A DNA stretch of 64,000 nucleotides from Pectobacterium versatile (GCF_020166435.1 NZ_JAINZP010000013.1:1-64000); one strand, 5' to 3'; shown: positions 41,248-51,628, numbered from the stretch's first letter. Translations and numbers: made by a program. The notes: generated by a model not told the origin, from the sequence alone.

Positions 41248-42702
41248 ATGAATGAATTATTAAATTTTATTGCGCAGCGAGAAGGCGAAGCGATCAATTT
41301 TCATCGGGAATTGGTTCGTCGTCCTGCTATTAATCCTGAACATGGTGGTGAAGGAGAAGAAATAAAGGCAAGGTGGATAGAGGAGTGGCTATATCAAAAT
41401 GGTCTTTGCCGCGTTCAGCGTATGGATGCGTTGGACGTTCAGGCGAATAATAAATTAAGACCCAATTTGGTGGCGCATTTTCTTCCTGCGGGGTGCAAGC
41501 ACACGCTATGGTTAGTTACGCATATGGATATTGCCGCTCCGGGGCCACTGGAACATTGGATGAGCGATCCGTTCATCTTGCGTATTGATGGTGATAGATT
41601 GTATGGCAGGGGCGTAGAGGATAACAATCAGGGAATTGTCTCGGCCTTATTATTGCTGGATGCCATAAAGCAACTGAAGATAACGCCGCCAATGGGGATT
41701 GGGATTATTTTTACCAGTGCTAGTATTATTGATTACACGAAAGGTATCAGCCATGTTTTGAATAAAATCCCACAGTTATTTCGGGCTGATGATCTGATTG
41801 TGGCACCCGATTATGGCAATGAGAACGGCAGCATTATTGAAATTGGCGAAAAGTGCAATGCTTGGGTGCGTATTGATGTCAAAGGCCGAGCATATCATGC
41901 TGGGTTTAGTGAGGGGCCAAACTGTTTTGAGGCAGCTGCTCGCTTTATTTCCCGCTTGAAGCACGTACGTCGTCGTTATGCTTGCCCTGACCCATTCTTC
42001 TTCCCTCCCACATCAACGATAACCCCAACACATTCTGAAACCAACAGTACGGGGCTGAACCATGTCCCTGCCAATTTTGTGTTTTACCTTGATATTCGCC
42101 TGATGCCAAATTGTAGGCTGGAATCGGTGATGAATGACCTACAGCAATTAGCTCGCCTTATTGAAAAACAGGAAAGGGTTTTGTTCACCTTTTCTCCTAT
42201 AGAGATCACGCCAGAGGCACCGATTACTTCCGGACACTCACCGGTAATTCGTATCCTCTCGGATGCTATCGAGAAAGAATTAAGTGTTACGCCACGTCTG
42301 GTCGGGGTTGGTGGGGTGACAATGGTGTCTGTGATTCGTTCTCTGGGATTGCCTGTGGCAGTATGGGGGATCCAGCAATCCAGCAAGAATCAAGTAAATG
42401 AAAGTATCAGTCTTAAGGCCCAGTTAGAACAAACTCGTATTTTTGCCCGAATGTTATACACATCGCCGCTAAAATTATCCAAGATGATGCCGCCTCAATC
42501 GATTCCTTGTGTGGGAGCAAAAAATATCACACCTGCGGAACAATCGGTCGCCAGGTTAGTAGGGCTTGGCATGAGTAATGAAAACATGGGTGAACAACTC
42601 AATTTGAGCGTCAACACGATTAGAACGCATTTGAAAAATCTCTACCGCAAAACGGGTGCTAGTAATCGGCGAGAATTACAGCGTTTGTTTATTTTGAAGT
42701 AA
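41248..42702 (+). CDS. M20-peptidase-like domain fused to a LuxR DNA-binding domain
   Basis: A 484-residue protein. Residues 1-405 follow the M20 (ArgE/DapE/YgeY-like) fold: THMDIAAPG with H92 and D94, GRGVEDNNQG with D125, a lid domain (about 205-310) and GVGGVTMVSVIRSLGLPVAVWG (about 352-374). The position of the normally catalytic EE pair reads TSASIIDYTKG, and the C-terminal His ligand before NE is absent (SSKNQVNES), so the enzyme is probably inactive. Residues about 425-480 are a GerE/LuxR helix-turn-helix: LTPAEQ-like ITPAEQSVARLVGLGMSNEN, then LNLSVNTIRTHLKNLYRKTG. I infer a transcription factor that senses a peptide- or amino-acid-like ligand. It is divergent from the DUF2589 group. 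Confidence 0.85.
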   Translation: MNELLNFIAQREGEAINFHRELVRRPAINPEHGGEGEEIKARWIEEWLYQNGLCRVQRMDALDVQANNKLRPNLVAHFLPAGCKHTLWLVTHMDIAAPGPLEHWMSDPFILRIDGDRLYGRGVEDNNQGIVSALLLLDAIKQLKITPPMGIGIIFTSASIIDYTKGISHVLNKIPQLFRADDLIVAPDYGNENGSIIEIGEKCNAWVRIDVKGRAYHAGFSEGPNCFEAAARFISRLKHVRRRYACPDPFFFPPTSTITPTHSETNSTGLNHVPANFVFYLDIRLMPNCRLESVMNDLQQLARLIEKQERVLFTFSPIEITPEAPITSGHSPVIRILSDAIEKELSVTPRLVGVGGVTMVSVIRSLGLPVAVWGIQQSSKNQVNESISLKAQLEQTRIFARMLYTSPLKLSKMMPPQSIPCVGAKNITPAEQSVARLVGLGMSNENMGEQLNLSVNTIRTHLKNLYRKTGASNRRELQRLFILK

Positions 42703-42812
42703 GGGTATGCGGTTGGCTTCAGACTATTTATATGCCTTAATTTGAGTTATCTATTAGCGAGTGGTTAAAAATAATTGGCTTAAATTTCAATGATATAAAT
42801 GATTTTTTTCAG

Positions 42813-42843
42813 AAAAAAACTGACCCGTATTGTACGGGCCAGT
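42813..42843 (-). terminator. Terminator of the acs-yjcH-actP operon
   Basis: Read on the minus strand, CTGGCCCGT pairs with ACGGGTCAG over a 5-nt loop and continues into seven Ts, 11 nt after the actP stop. Confidence 0.88.
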
Positions 42844-42853
42844 GAGAGGGAAT

Positions 42854-44512
42854 CTAGTGGGAACTGCTGCGTGATGCGCCGACGCCGGTTTGTGAGCGGA
42901 CAAACTGCGCATGGAAGCGTGCGCGTTCCTGCTGTCCGGCTTCGGAGCGATCGGTGATGGAGAAGAACCAGATACCGATAAACGCGACCAGCATGGAGAA
43001 CAATGCTGGATAATCATAGGGATAAATAGGGGTGGCATGACCGAGGATTTTCACCCAGATCGTCGGCCCCAATATCATCAAAATTACAGCCGTCAACAGA
43101 CCCGCCCAACCGCCAATCATCGCTCCGCGTGTAGTCAACTTAGACCAGTACATGGAGATGATAATAATTGGGAAGTTACAGCTCGCAGCGATGGAGAACG
43201 CTAACCCAACCATGAAGGCGATGTTTTGGTTCTCAAACAGGATACCGAGCGAAATAGCCACCACACCCAGTACCAGTACGGTGATTTTTGAGACTCTCAG
43301 CTCATTGCGCTCCGTCGCTTTTCCTCTCTTGAACACGTTAGAGTAGAGATCGTGGGACACGGCAGACGCACCTGCTAGTGTCAGCCCAGCAACGACGGCC
43401 AGAATGGTGGCAAAGGCCACGGCAGAGATAAAGCCGAGGAAGAAGTTGCCGCCGACGGCATCGGCCAAATGCACAGCTGCCATGTTATTCCCACCGATGA
43501 GCGCGCCTGTCGCGTCTTTAAACGCTGGATTGGCGCTGACCAGCAGAATAGCGCCGAAGCCGATGATGAAGGTCAGGAAGTAGAAATAGCCCATGAACCC
43601 CGTGGCGTAGAACACGCTTTTTCGTGCTTCTTTCGCATCGCTGACGGTGAAGAAACGCATCAGAATATGCGGCAGACCGGCCGTACCGAACATTAGGCCC
43701 AGCCCGAGAGACAGCGCGGATATCGGATCAGAAACCAGTCCTCCAGGACGCATAATTGCTGCCCCTTTTGGGTGAACTGCTACCGCCTGTTTGAACAGCT
43801 CGTCAAAGCTGAACCCCACGGATTTCATCACCATGACGGCCATGAAGGTGGCACCGAACAGCAGCAGGACCGCTTTGATAATTTGTACCCATGTGGTGGC
43901 GAGCATACCGCCAAACATTACGTACATCACCATCAGAATCCCGACCAGCACCACCGCGACATGGTAGTTGAGGCCGAACAGCAGCTCGATGAGTTTCCCC
44001 GCGCCCACCATCTGCGCAATGAGGTACAGAGCCACAACCACCAGCGAACCACAGGCGGAGAGGCTGCGGATCGGGCGCTGTTGCAAACGGTAAGATGCGA
44101 CGTCAGCAAAGGTGTAGCGCCCGAGGTTACGTAGCCGCTCTGCGATCAGAAACAGAATAATCGGCCAGCCAACTAAAAAGCCGAGTGAATAAATCAGGCC
44201 GTCGTAACCGGAGGTGTAGACCAGCGCAGAAATACCGAGGAAGGATGCAGCGGACATGTAGTCACCTGCAATCGCCAGTCCGTTCTGGAAACCGGTGATG
44301 TTGCCGCCTGCCGTGTAGTAATCACTGCGTGAACGCGTTTTCTTCGATGCCCAGTAAGTGATATACAGCGTGCCGCCAACGAACAGCAGAAACATCACGA
44401 TAGCCTGAATATTCAACGGCTGGCGCTGGACATCCCCCGTGAGTGCATCTGCTGCCCATGCAAGCATTGGCAGCGTCAAAAGTCCGAACAGTATCATAAA
44501 GCGTATTTTCAT
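42854..44512 (-). CDS. actP: Acetate/glycolate permease ActP (sodium:solute symporter)
   Basis: A 552-residue cation-coupled monocarboxylate symporter of the SSS family. A signal-like N-terminus ([20 protein letters not shown]) is followed by about 13 hydrophobic helices. Family motifs include [29 protein letters not shown]-type sequence near residue 65-95 and [15 protein letters not shown]. Length and sequence match E. coli ActP. Its start overlaps the end of yjcH by 4 nt. Acs in the same operon turns imported acetate into acetyl-CoA. Confidence 0.95.
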   Translation of the reverse strand: MKIRFMILFGLLTLPMLAWAADALTGDVQRQPLNIQAIVMFLLFVGGTLYITYWASKKTRSRSDYYTAGGNITGFQNGLAIAGDYMSAASFLGISALVYTSGYDGLIYSLGFLVGWPIILFLIAERLRNLGRYTFADVASYRLQQRPIRSLSACGSLVVVALYLIAQMVGAGKLIELLFGLNYHVAVVLVGILMVMYVMFGGMLATTWVQIIKAVLLLFGATFMAVMVMKSVGFSFDELFKQAVAVHPKGAAIMRPGGLVSDPISALSLGLGLMFGTAGLPHILMRFFTVSDAKEARKSVFYATGFMGYFYFLTFIIGFGAILLVSANPAFKDATGALIGGNNMAAVHLADAVGGNFFLGFISAVAFATILAVVAGLTLAGASAVSHDLYSNVFKRGKATERNELRVSKITVLVLGVVAISLGILFENQNIAFMVGLAFSIAASCNFPIIIISMYWSKLTTRGAMIGGWAGLLTAVILMILGPTIWVKILGHATPIYPYDYPALFSMLVAFIGIWFFSITDRSEAGQQERARFHAQFVRSQTGVGASRSSSH

Positions 44513-44820
44513 TGCTTTACCTCATCCAGTAACTGCTTGGTCAGACGATCAAATTCACCGTTAGCGCGATACACATAAACGCCTGTCAGAATGAAGGAAA
44601 TCGCAATCAATCCCACGCCAATTGGAATACCACGGGTAATGCTGGAACCTAGAGCAATCGGCGTTCCCAGCCAGCCAGGTGCAAAGGCGATGAGCAGAAT
44701 AAAGCCGACATAAAGCACCAGCATGATCAGTGAAAGAAAAGCGGCAAAACGCTGTCGCTTGTTGACCAGTTCTCTGAATAAGGGGTGACTTTCAATCCGT
44801 TGATAAATGGCATCATTCAT
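44509..44820 (-). CDS. yjcH: DUF485 inner-membrane protein YjcH
   Basis: A 103-residue membrane protein with two helices (about 25-45 and 60-82), conserved between acs and actP in enterobacteria. The start is the ATG at 44820, with GGAGAC ahead of it, giving [19 protein letters not shown] like the E. coli protein. It probably assists or modulates ActP. Confidence 0.93.
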   Translation of the reverse strand: MNDAIYQRIESHPLFRELVNKRQRFAAFLSLIMLVLYVGFILLIAFAPGWLGTPIALGSSITRGIPIGVGLIAISFILTGVYVYRANGEFDRLTKQLLDEVKQ

Positions 44821-44892
44821 CGTAAGTCTCCAGTAATCTGTAGGGTTGAGTCTTGCCGCGACGTTACCGCCTGATTTATCGCCAGCCGCATC

Positions 44893-44919
44893 CCCGCAAG
44901 CCACGTCATGGCTTACGGG
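44893..44919 (-). other. Hairpin in the acs-yjcH gap
   Basis: CCCG.AAGCCA pairs with TGGCTT.CGGG around a 5-nt loop, about 25 nt after the acs stop. There is no U-run. It may trim the mRNA or reduce expression of the transporter genes relative to acs. Confidence 0.5.
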
Positions 44920-44944
44920 AATGAAGAGTGCGGTGGGTCAGGGG

Positions 44945-46906
44945 TTATTGAGAGGCGGTACTCATGGCCTGCTTTTCTTCGAGCAGTTTTTCGACGACGC
45001 CAGGATCGGCCAGCGTTGAGGTATCCCCCAGATTGCTGGTGTCACCGGCGGCGATTTTACGCAAGATACGACGCATGATTTTGCCGGATCGCGTTTTTGG
45101 TAAAGAGTCAGTCCAGTGCAGGATGTCCGGTGTGGCAATCGGACCTATTTCCTTACGCACCCAGTTGCGAACTTCCGTGTAGAGCTCGCTGGACGGTTCT
45201 TCCCCGTGGTTTAGCGTGATATAGGCATAAATGGCCTGTCCTTTCATATGGTGCGGAATGCCGACCACGGCCGCTTCGGCAATTTTGGGGTGCGCCACGA
45301 GCGCAGATTCGATTTCCGCCGTCCCCAGACGATGCCCGGAAACGTTCAGCACGTCGTCAACGCGGCCCGTGATCCAGTAATAGCCATCTTCGTCACGGCG
45401 TGCGCCGTCACCACTGAAGTACATGCCTTTAAAAGTGGAAAAGTAGGTTTGCTCGAAGCGATCGTGATCGCCAAACAGCGTTCTTGCCTGACCTGGCCAC
45501 GAATCCACGATCACCAGATTGCCTTCACAAATGCCTTCCTGTGGGTTGCCGAGATTATCGACTAACGCAGGCTGTACACCAAAGAACGGACGCGTCGCGG
45601 AGCCGGCCTTAGCTTCGATCGCGCCAGGCAGAGGGGTGATCATGAAGCCGCCTGTTTCCGTTTGCCACCAGGTATCGACGATAGGACATTTACCATTGCC
45701 GATTTTGTTGAAATACCATTCCCAGGCTTCTGGGTTGATAGGCTCGCCGACGGAACCCATGATCCTGAGCGACTCACGCGATGTGCCCTCGATCGCTTTA
45801 TCACCTTCAGCCATCAATGCGCGAATCGCAGTAGGAGCGGTATAGAGAATGTTAACTTTATGCTTATCGACCACTTGTGCCATACGGCTGGCGTCCGGCC
45901 AGGTTGGTACACCTTCGAACATTAGCGTAATGGCCCCGCATGCCAACGGACCATAAAGCAGGTAGCTATGCCCCGTGACCCAGCCAACATCTGCCGTACA
46001 CCAGTAAATGTCGCCAGGATGATAGTCGAAGACATATTTGAAGGTCAGTGCAGCATAAACCAGATAGCCGCCAGTGGTGTGCAACACGCCTTTGGGTTTC
46101 CCCGTCGAACCTGACGTATAAAGGATAAACAGCGGATCCTCCGCATTCATCTCTTCTGGCGGGCAATGATCGTCTGCTTTTTCAACCAGCTCGTGCCACC
46201 ACAGGTCGCGTCCGTCCTGCCATTCATTGATTTTACCCGTGCGGCGGAAAACGATAACGCTGGAAATGGTGGTGACGTTCGGGTTCTTTAACGCCTCATC
46301 AATATTCTTCTTCAGCGGAATCACACGTCCGGCGCGTACGCCTTCATCGGCGGTAATGACCAGTTTGGCGCTGGAATCGATGATACGCCCGGAAATCGCT
46401 TCGGGGGAGAAGCCTCCGAAGATCACCGAATGAATCGCTCCAATTCTGGCACAGGCCAGCATTGCCACGGCTGCTTCTGGCACCATTGGCATATAAATAG
46501 CAACGACATCGCCTTTTTTGACGCCCTGTGACTTCAGCACATTAGCGAAGCGGCACACGGACTGATGTAGTTCACGGTAGGTGACTTTTTTACTTTGTGT
46601 CGCATCATCGCCTTCCCAAATGATGGCGGTCTGATCGCCACGCTCGGCCAGATGACGATCCAGGCAGTTTGCTGCCACATTTAGTGTACCGTCTTCAAAC
46701 CAGCGAATACGGATGTGTCCAGGGTCAAATGAGGTATTTTTGATCGTTTCATAGGGTTTAATCCAATCGACGATCTTTCCCTGCTCACCCCAAAAGGTAG
46801 TGGGATCGTCAACGGACAGCCGATACATATTCTCGTATTGCTGGGCATTTATCAGTGCATTTTCCGCAATTGCGGCGGGAATGGTGTGTTTATTATGTTG
46901 TGTCAT
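44945..46906 (-). CDS. acs: Acetyl-CoA synthetase
   Basis: A 653-residue ANL-family ligase: acetate + ATP + CoA to acetyl-CoA + AMP + PPi. The AMP-binding P-loop [20 protein letters not shown] lies near 260-280, [11 protein letters not shown] near 415-425 and the hinge/core [20 protein letters not shown] near 518-537. Catalytic lysine K609 is in [10 protein letters not shown], the site acetylated by Pat-type acetyltransferases in Salmonella and E. coli. The promoter region contains two CRP-like sites, as expected for a catabolite-repressed acetate scavenging operon. It is first in acs-yjcH-actP. Confidence 0.96.
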   Translation of the reverse strand: MTQHNKHTIPAAIAENALINAQQYENMYRLSVDDPTTFWGEQGKIVDWIKPYETIKNTSFDPGHIRIRWFEDGTLNVAANCLDRHLAERGDQTAIIWEGDDATQSKKVTYRELHQSVCRFANVLKSQGVKKGDVVAIYMPMVPEAAVAMLACARIGAIHSVIFGGFSPEAISGRIIDSSAKLVITADEGVRAGRVIPLKKNIDEALKNPNVTTISSVIVFRRTGKINEWQDGRDLWWHELVEKADDHCPPEEMNAEDPLFILYTSGSTGKPKGVLHTTGGYLVYAALTFKYVFDYHPGDIYWCTADVGWVTGHSYLLYGPLACGAITLMFEGVPTWPDASRMAQVVDKHKVNILYTAPTAIRALMAEGDKAIEGTSRESLRIMGSVGEPINPEAWEWYFNKIGNGKCPIVDTWWQTETGGFMITPLPGAIEAKAGSATRPFFGVQPALVDNLGNPQEGICEGNLVIVDSWPGQARTLFGDHDRFEQTYFSTFKGMYFSGDGARRDEDGYYWITGRVDDVLNVSGHRLGTAEIESALVAHPKIAEAAVVGIPHHMKGQAIYAYITLNHGEEPSSELYTEVRNWVRKEIGPIATPDILHWTDSLPKTRSGKIMRRILRKIAAGDTSNLGDTSTLADPGVVEKLLEEKQAMSTASQ

Positions 46907-46984
46907 ATCGCTTCTCCTTAAACATGTTAATGCTATGTCAAATGATCGTTAATTGTAGTTAACGAGTTGTCTTTGTTTCTTTTT

Positions 46985-47000
46985 TGCGCGATTGATCACG
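46985..47000. promoter_or_regulatory. Weak CRP-like palindrome upstream of acs
   Basis: TGCGC-N6-TCACG has 3+4 of 10 consensus positions and lies within a wider near-palindrome, TTGCG to CGCAA. It is about 80 bp upstream of the acs start. Confidence 0.35.
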
Positions 47001-47090
47001 CAATGTAGGAAAAGCAATGAAGTGTTACTTAAAAGATAGTCTTTCAGTTCATAAAGCAGGCAGCTTTTTTGCAGTAGCTGAATCACAATA

Positions 47091-47106
47091 AGTGATGTAC
47101 GTCACA
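47091..47106. promoter_or_regulatory. CRP site upstream of acs
   Basis: AGTGA-N6-TCACA matches 9 of 10 consensus positions, centred about 190 bp from the acs ATG. E. coli acs is activated from upstream CRP sites. Confidence 0.5.
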
Positions 47107-47799
47107 ATATGAAAGTCAGCAGAGTTATCGACGCTGTTATAATGCCATTAACGATCAATTCATTGTTTTCAATAGATTATATCTATTGTTATCAAGTTTT
47201 TGATCGCCCTTTACGATCAAAAGGCATAAAGATCCCGCTTATTCAGCCGATAGTAAAAATCCTGTTCAGAGTATATTTCTACGTGAGCCAGTTATTTAGC
47301 GTGTTTAACGATGTTTTATGTGTTGATTTTTTGTTCTAATTGTTAATTATATGTAGGCTATTAATGAAATAGATTTATCTGATTAGCAACGAGCAAATAA
47401 GTGTGAATAATCTACACTTTAGGTTGGTTCCATAGCACTGCATGAGGCTTCTTAAAAACGGTAAAGATGCAGTGGCTAGTAGCTGACAAAAAAAAAGATA
47501 AAGTGTTATTTTTTCTTATTCAGAAATATCTGGTTTCCAAAAATAAATAACGTAGATATACCCAACATCACTGACGCTGAGTACGTCGGCAGGTGTTTGA
47601 GCTCCAATAGCCTGAAAACACGTAGCGGTTTAGGTTAGCGAAATTCACCCTTTTCGTTAGGTGATTTTCTGGAGGGGGAGAACACTATTAATCCGGAAGC
47701 CTTTTAAATTCCGGTAGGTTGATTGCTTATCAATGGAGTGCCATGTAGTCATGGTGCGCTGTGAGATATCTTTTTACATAGCATGATGCAGAGGAAACA
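47107..47799. other. AT-rich gap between acs and the PAS gene
   Basis: No gene is convincing here; an AT-rich 76-codon frame at 47109-47339 has no recognisable features. A TTCACC/GGTGAT inverted repeat lies near 47643-47670, followed by a GGAGGGGGAG purine run. The promoter of the PAS gene must lie in this region. Confidence 0.4.
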
Positions 47800-48192
47800 A
47801 TGAGTCTGATATTTGGCCGGAATGAGATTTTAGGCATGCTTTCTCAACCAGTTCAGAACGATCGGCGTGCTGTGGCGGTGATTGACGAGAAGTGTAAGGT
47901 CGTTTGCGCGAATTCTGCCTTCAACGCCCATTTTGGATTGCGTGCTGAAATGAATACGCCCGTCTCAATTGATGATGTACTACCTATCAACGTGAAGTTT
48001 GCCTATCACGACTTTATGACGAATTCCAACGTGTTGAGTACACGTGTGGTCTCGGATCTGCTGTCGGATGGCTTTACCAAGAAGCAGTTAAGTACGCTGT
48101 CTTTTTCTAAGCTGAACGTTGAAAACCGAGTGCTCTCCTTGCTGATCCTTAATCAGGATGTTGTCGAGCCTTCGACAAATTTAGCCTCCTAA
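47800..48192 (+). CDS. Stand-alone PAS-domain protein (130 aa)
   Basis: A 130-residue soluble protein. Residues about 22-110 follow a PAS pattern: AVAVIDEKCKVVCANSAFNA with the usual V-D-x-x-x-x-V-x-x-N-x-A-F, then FGLRAEM and a beta-rich C-terminal half ending LSLLILNQDVV. No output domain is attached, so it would have to act through a partner. GAGGAAAC precedes the ATG. It lies alone between the acs operon and the siderophore receptor, with AT-rich gaps on both sides. Ligand and partner unknown. Confidence 0.75.
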   Translation: MSLIFGRNEILGMLSQPVQNDRRAVAVIDEKCKVVCANSAFNAHFGLRAEMNTPVSIDDVLPINVKFAYHDFMTNSNVLSTRVVSDLLSDGFTKKQLSTLSFSKLNVENRVLSLLILNQDVVEPSTNLAS

Positions 48193-48952
48193 GCTTGAAT
48201 AAGCTGAGATTATCTGGCTTGAAGAGCAAGAGGGGATATTCCTCAGTAGAAAGTAGCGACAAAAGAAAAATTTTTGTTATTAACATTGCTATTGCTAATC
48301 TGTTTTCACTATTCTCAATAGCAATCGATTGCGTTGATTATTCCTTGACGCGCACTTTTTGCCAATGGAATGCTAAAATAGCACCGATTTTTCATTAATG
48401 GAGAATAAAAGACGTTCTTTATTGCTCATGTAACTGTTAAAAATTAAGAAAAAATAGAGAGTTATGTATTCTATGCAATTTTATTGCATCTAATATGCTT
48501 CTTTCTAAATAAATCGCGAAACGTTTCGATACCATTCTGTTTTTTTCTTACCTATTCCCCTTTTCTTTCTGTGTATTCATGGGCTATCCCTTGAAGCTTT
48601 CTGCTTATTAAACATAGATAATAAGCTCCGAAAATTTTCTGGATTTTTAGCGTTTGGAATCCAAAAGGATGACAAATGAATAACTAGACTCCCGTCTAAT
48701 TATTGATAATGTTAAGCCAATATTGTGCTCATCACCATACAGCACTTTTTGGCAAAAATAGCGTCAAATTTTTTTACTTGTAATAGTATTTTTCGCGTAT
48801 GGATTTCCTCATATTGATAACATTTCTACGTAATAATTCTTATTCATCGCACATTATCTCAATTATTTTCTGATTTTTGGTTCCCCTTTTTACTCCCTCA
48901 ATTGGCATTGCTTCTGAAAACAAGCATTTCTTATGCGATAGGGGGATAAATA
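48193..48952. other. 760-bp AT-rich gap before the siderophore receptor
   Basis: I see no credible gene; a 67-codon frame at 48195-48398 has no features. Several ATAAT-type words occur (around 48700 and 48830), but no Fur box of the quality seen elsewhere. AGGGGG lies 10 nt before the receptor ATG. Confidence 0.4.
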
Positions 48953-51322
48953 ATGGTTAAATTCAGTACCCACTTGTTGGCTCGTACTTTACGTGCTGGG
49001 GTACTTGGGGCATCGTTTGCCTCAGTGCTGCCAATAGCGGTGGTCTATGCTGCATCTACTGTACCTGTCCAACAATATGCAGTGCCATCCGGCCCGCTCA
49101 ATCAGGTGCTCAATCAATTTGCCCAACAGGCTGGCGTATTACTTTCTTACGATCCGGCAGTTGTGGCGGGTAAGCGCGGTGCGGGGTTGCAGGGGAACTA
49201 CAGCGTTGAGCAGGGTTTTCAGCAGATCCTCAGCAACAGCGGCCTAAGCACACAGTACAGTGTCGATGGCAGCGTGACGCTGGTGCAGCGTACGGCGAGT
49301 GAGCCAGTTCCTGTTTCTGCGCCTGTTGTCGCTAAAAACGATCGGATCGTCGTCACCGCTCCACCGAATACCGCGATGAAGCTGGATGTGCCGATTTCAG
49401 AGACGCCACGTGCGGTTTCGGTTGTGACAGAGCAGCAGATCGAAGAGCGCGGTGCGCAAAAGATCGATCAGGCACTGCGCTATAGCAGCGGTATTCTGGC
49501 AACGCCATACGGGCCGGACAATAAAGCCGAATGGGTGACTATTCGTGGATTTAGCGATCAGTCTCGGTTCCAGAATGGCCTGGCTACGCTGAATGAAGAT
49601 GGATTCTACGGCCAGCAGATTGAGCCGTTCGGCGTCGAGCGTATCGAAGTTCTGAAAGGCCCTGCCTCCGTTCTGTATGGGCAAAATCCGCCAGGCGGTC
49701 TGGTTAACGTCATCACCAAACGGCCAACGCGTTTGCCGCAGGGAAAAGTGGAGCTGGAATACGGCTCTAACGACTATCGCCATCTGGCCGTTGACAGTGC
49801 GGGTCCATTAAACGATGACGGATCGGTGCTGTATCGGGTTGTTGCGCTGGCGCGTGATACCTCGGGTGAGATGGATTTCTCGAAGAGCAAGCGCCTTTAT
49901 CTGGCACCGAGCGTCACGTTCCTCGGAGAAGACACGGAACTGACCGTGTTAGCCAGCTACATGGAGACGAAATCCGACACAACCAACGGCTTTAAGCTGC
50001 CGTACGGCACATTACATGGCACGCCGTTTGGCAAAGTCGGCTATAAAACATCGCTAGGCGAACCAGGTATGAACCGCCACGATACCCGACAGTTCAGTCT
50101 GGGCTATGAGTTCACGCATCATCTGAATGATACTTGGACGTTCCACCAGAATGTGAACTACACCTACCTGAATTTGGATCTACGCAATGCTTATGCGCTG
50201 AGTATGGCTAATGATCGTCAGGCTAATCGTGGGCTGACCTACCGTGACGGCTTTGCGCAAAACTGGGCTACGGACAATCGGTTAGTGGGTGAATGGCAGT
50301 GGGAAGATATTGAAAACACGCTGTTGCTCGGGTTCGATTACCGCCGTGCCAATACACAAAGCCGCGATGGAAATCTGTACGCCTTTGGCAGTCCTATCGA
50401 TATTTTTAACCCAGTTTACGGCAACTATACATCGCCAGACAGCCAACTGTTCGATCACCGTTCTGGCCGCCATCAGACGGGTTATTATGTTCAGAACCAG
50501 ATTAAGTATGACGAGCATCTGATCTTCTTGCTGGGTGGACGCTACGACGTGGCGAAGTCTCGCGACCGTAATTTCTCATCAGGCGCGGATACTCGCACCG
50601 ACGATACCAAATTTACCAAGACTGCTGGGGTAATGTACCTGTTTGATAACGGCATTTCCCCTTACGTCAGCTATTCGGAATCATTCCTTCCGGTGTCGGG
50701 TCGCGATGGTTATGAACGTCCTTATGTGCCGGAAGAAGGCCAGCAGACGGAAGTTGGCGTGAAATATACGCCGGAAGGCTTTAACGGTTATGCCTCTGCT
50801 GCCCTGTTTAATCTGGAACAGAAAAACGTCAAAACGACGGATCCTAAAAACCCGAGTCTAACTATTCAGGCGGGTGAGGCCCGTTCACGCGGCCTCGAGC
50901 TGGAATTGAACGGTGAGGTTTATACCGGTCTGACGCTTACGGCAAACTACACATACAACGAAGTGGAGACGACCAAATCAGGTACCGTCGGTGAAGTGGG
51001 TAAACGCCTGCCGGGCCTGCCTGAACATATCGTGTCTGGCTGGGCGACTTATGCCTTTAACGGCAAGCTGGAAGGATTAAGTATCGGCAGCGGTGTGCGC
51101 TATGTGGGCAGCTCTTACGGTGACATTGCCAATTCAGCGGACATGAAGGTTCCTGCTTATACACTGTGGGATGCGATGATCGCCTATGATTTCAGCAAAG
51201 ATTGGCGTTTGCAGGTTAATGCAACCAACCTGACCAACCGTGAGTATGTCAGCGCCTGTAACTACTGGTGCTACTACGGTGAAGGCCGTAACGTTAGCGC
51301 GAACGTCAGCTATCGTTGGTAA
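48953..51322 (+). CDS. TonB-dependent siderophore receptor with STN signalling domain
   Basis: A 789-residue outer-membrane receptor. Signal peptide about 1-35. An N-terminal STN signalling domain (about 43-115; YAVPSGPLNQVLNQFAQQAG, NYSVEQGFQQIL) talks to FecR. A plug domain (about 140-260) has ETPRAVSVVTEQQIEERG and VLKGPASVLYGQNPPGGLVN. A beta-barrel ends in NVSYRW with a terminal aromatic. The CNYWCYYGEGRNV strand and plug resemble FhuA/FoxA/FpvA-type hydroxamate receptors. The STN domain and following fecI/fecR pair show that it senses its own ligand. Siderophore not identifiable from sequence alone. Confidence 0.9.
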   Translation: MVKFSTHLLARTLRAGVLGASFASVLPIAVVYAASTVPVQQYAVPSGPLNQVLNQFAQQAGVLLSYDPAVVAGKRGAGLQGNYSVEQGFQQILSNSGLSTQYSVDGSVTLVQRTASEPVPVSAPVVAKNDRIVVTAPPNTAMKLDVPISETPRAVSVVTEQQIEERGAQKIDQALRYSSGILATPYGPDNKAEWVTIRGFSDQSRFQNGLATLNEDGFYGQQIEPFGVERIEVLKGPASVLYGQNPPGGLVNVITKRPTRLPQGKVELEYGSNDYRHLAVDSAGPLNDDGSVLYRVVALARDTSGEMDFSKSKRLYLAPSVTFLGEDTELTVLASYMETKSDTTNGFKLPYGTLHGTPFGKVGYKTSLGEPGMNRHDTRQFSLGYEFTHHLNDTWTFHQNVNYTYLNLDLRNAYALSMANDRQANRGLTYRDGFAQNWATDNRLVGEWQWEDIENTLLLGFDYRRANTQSRDGNLYAFGSPIDIFNPVYGNYTSPDSQLFDHRSGRHQTGYYVQNQIKYDEHLIFLLGGRYDVAKSRDRNFSSGADTRTDDTKFTKTAGVMYLFDNGISPYVSYSESFLPVSGRDGYERPYVPEEGQQTEVGVKYTPEGFNGYASAALFNLEQKNVKTTDPKNPSLTIQAGEARSRGLELELNGEVYTGLTLTANYTYNEVETTKSGTVGEVGKRLPGLPEHIVSGWATYAFNGKLEGLSIGSGVRYVGSSYGDIANSADMKVPAYTLWDAMIAYDFSKDWRLQVNATNLTNREYVSACNYWCYYGEGRNVSANVSYRW

Positions 51323-51357
51323 TCTTCTCGACGCTCTCTGAAAGAAGCCCTTGGCTT

Positions 51358-51525
51358 CTGAGGTTGCTAACAAAGTCCGTAGAGCGGGAGTAACGGATAG
51401 ATCGTAAAGACGCTGCAAGTACGTCCATGTAAGCTCGAGCCGCGCCATCCTTGGCGCGGACGCTTTACTCTTCTATTCCGTTACTCCCGTTTTCGTTTGA
51501 CAGATAGGTTTGTCAACGGCCTGAG
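51358..51525. repeat. MITE-like element, family B, copy 1 (168 bp)
   Basis: It opens CTGAGGTTGCTAACAAAG and closes TTTGTCAACGGCCTGAG. Inner arms GGGAGTAACGG and CCGTTACTCCC, and TAAAG.CG/CG.CTTTA, let the whole element fold into one long hairpin. A second copy of the same length is at 54428-54595. GC-rich hairpins with GAAGC/GCTTC arms lie at both borders. Confidence 0.85.
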
Positions 51526-51549
51526 AAGCTCTCGGGCTTCTTTCTTTTT
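51521..51549 (+). terminator. Terminator hairpin right of element B1
   Basis: GAGAAGC and GCTTCTTTC flank CTCTCGG and run into TTTTT. The related hairpin GAAGCCCTTGGCTTC at 51344-51358 lies on the other side of the element, just after the receptor gene. Confidence 0.65.
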
Positions 51550-51628
51550 GCATGCACGCCATGCGGCCTCCTCCTTTTTAGCGTAATCGACATGATAAAT
51601 GTGAATAGTCGTTGACTTTGCTTTTAAT

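Noticed and set aside
47109-47339. 76-codon plus-strand frame upstream of the PAS gene
   Set aside because: AT-rich, no ribosome-binding site, no recognisable domain, and it starts within the acs regulatory region.
47580-47730. Possible riboswitch upstream of the PAS gene
   Set aside because: Hairpins are present, but I could not match any known riboswitch core by eye.
48195-48398. 67-codon frame after the PAS gene
   Set aside because: No ribosome-binding site or features; likely chance.
48690-48860. Fur box upstream of the siderophore receptor
   Set aside because: ATAAT-like words occur, but no 19-bp window reaches the quality of the boxes at 4451 or 51629.
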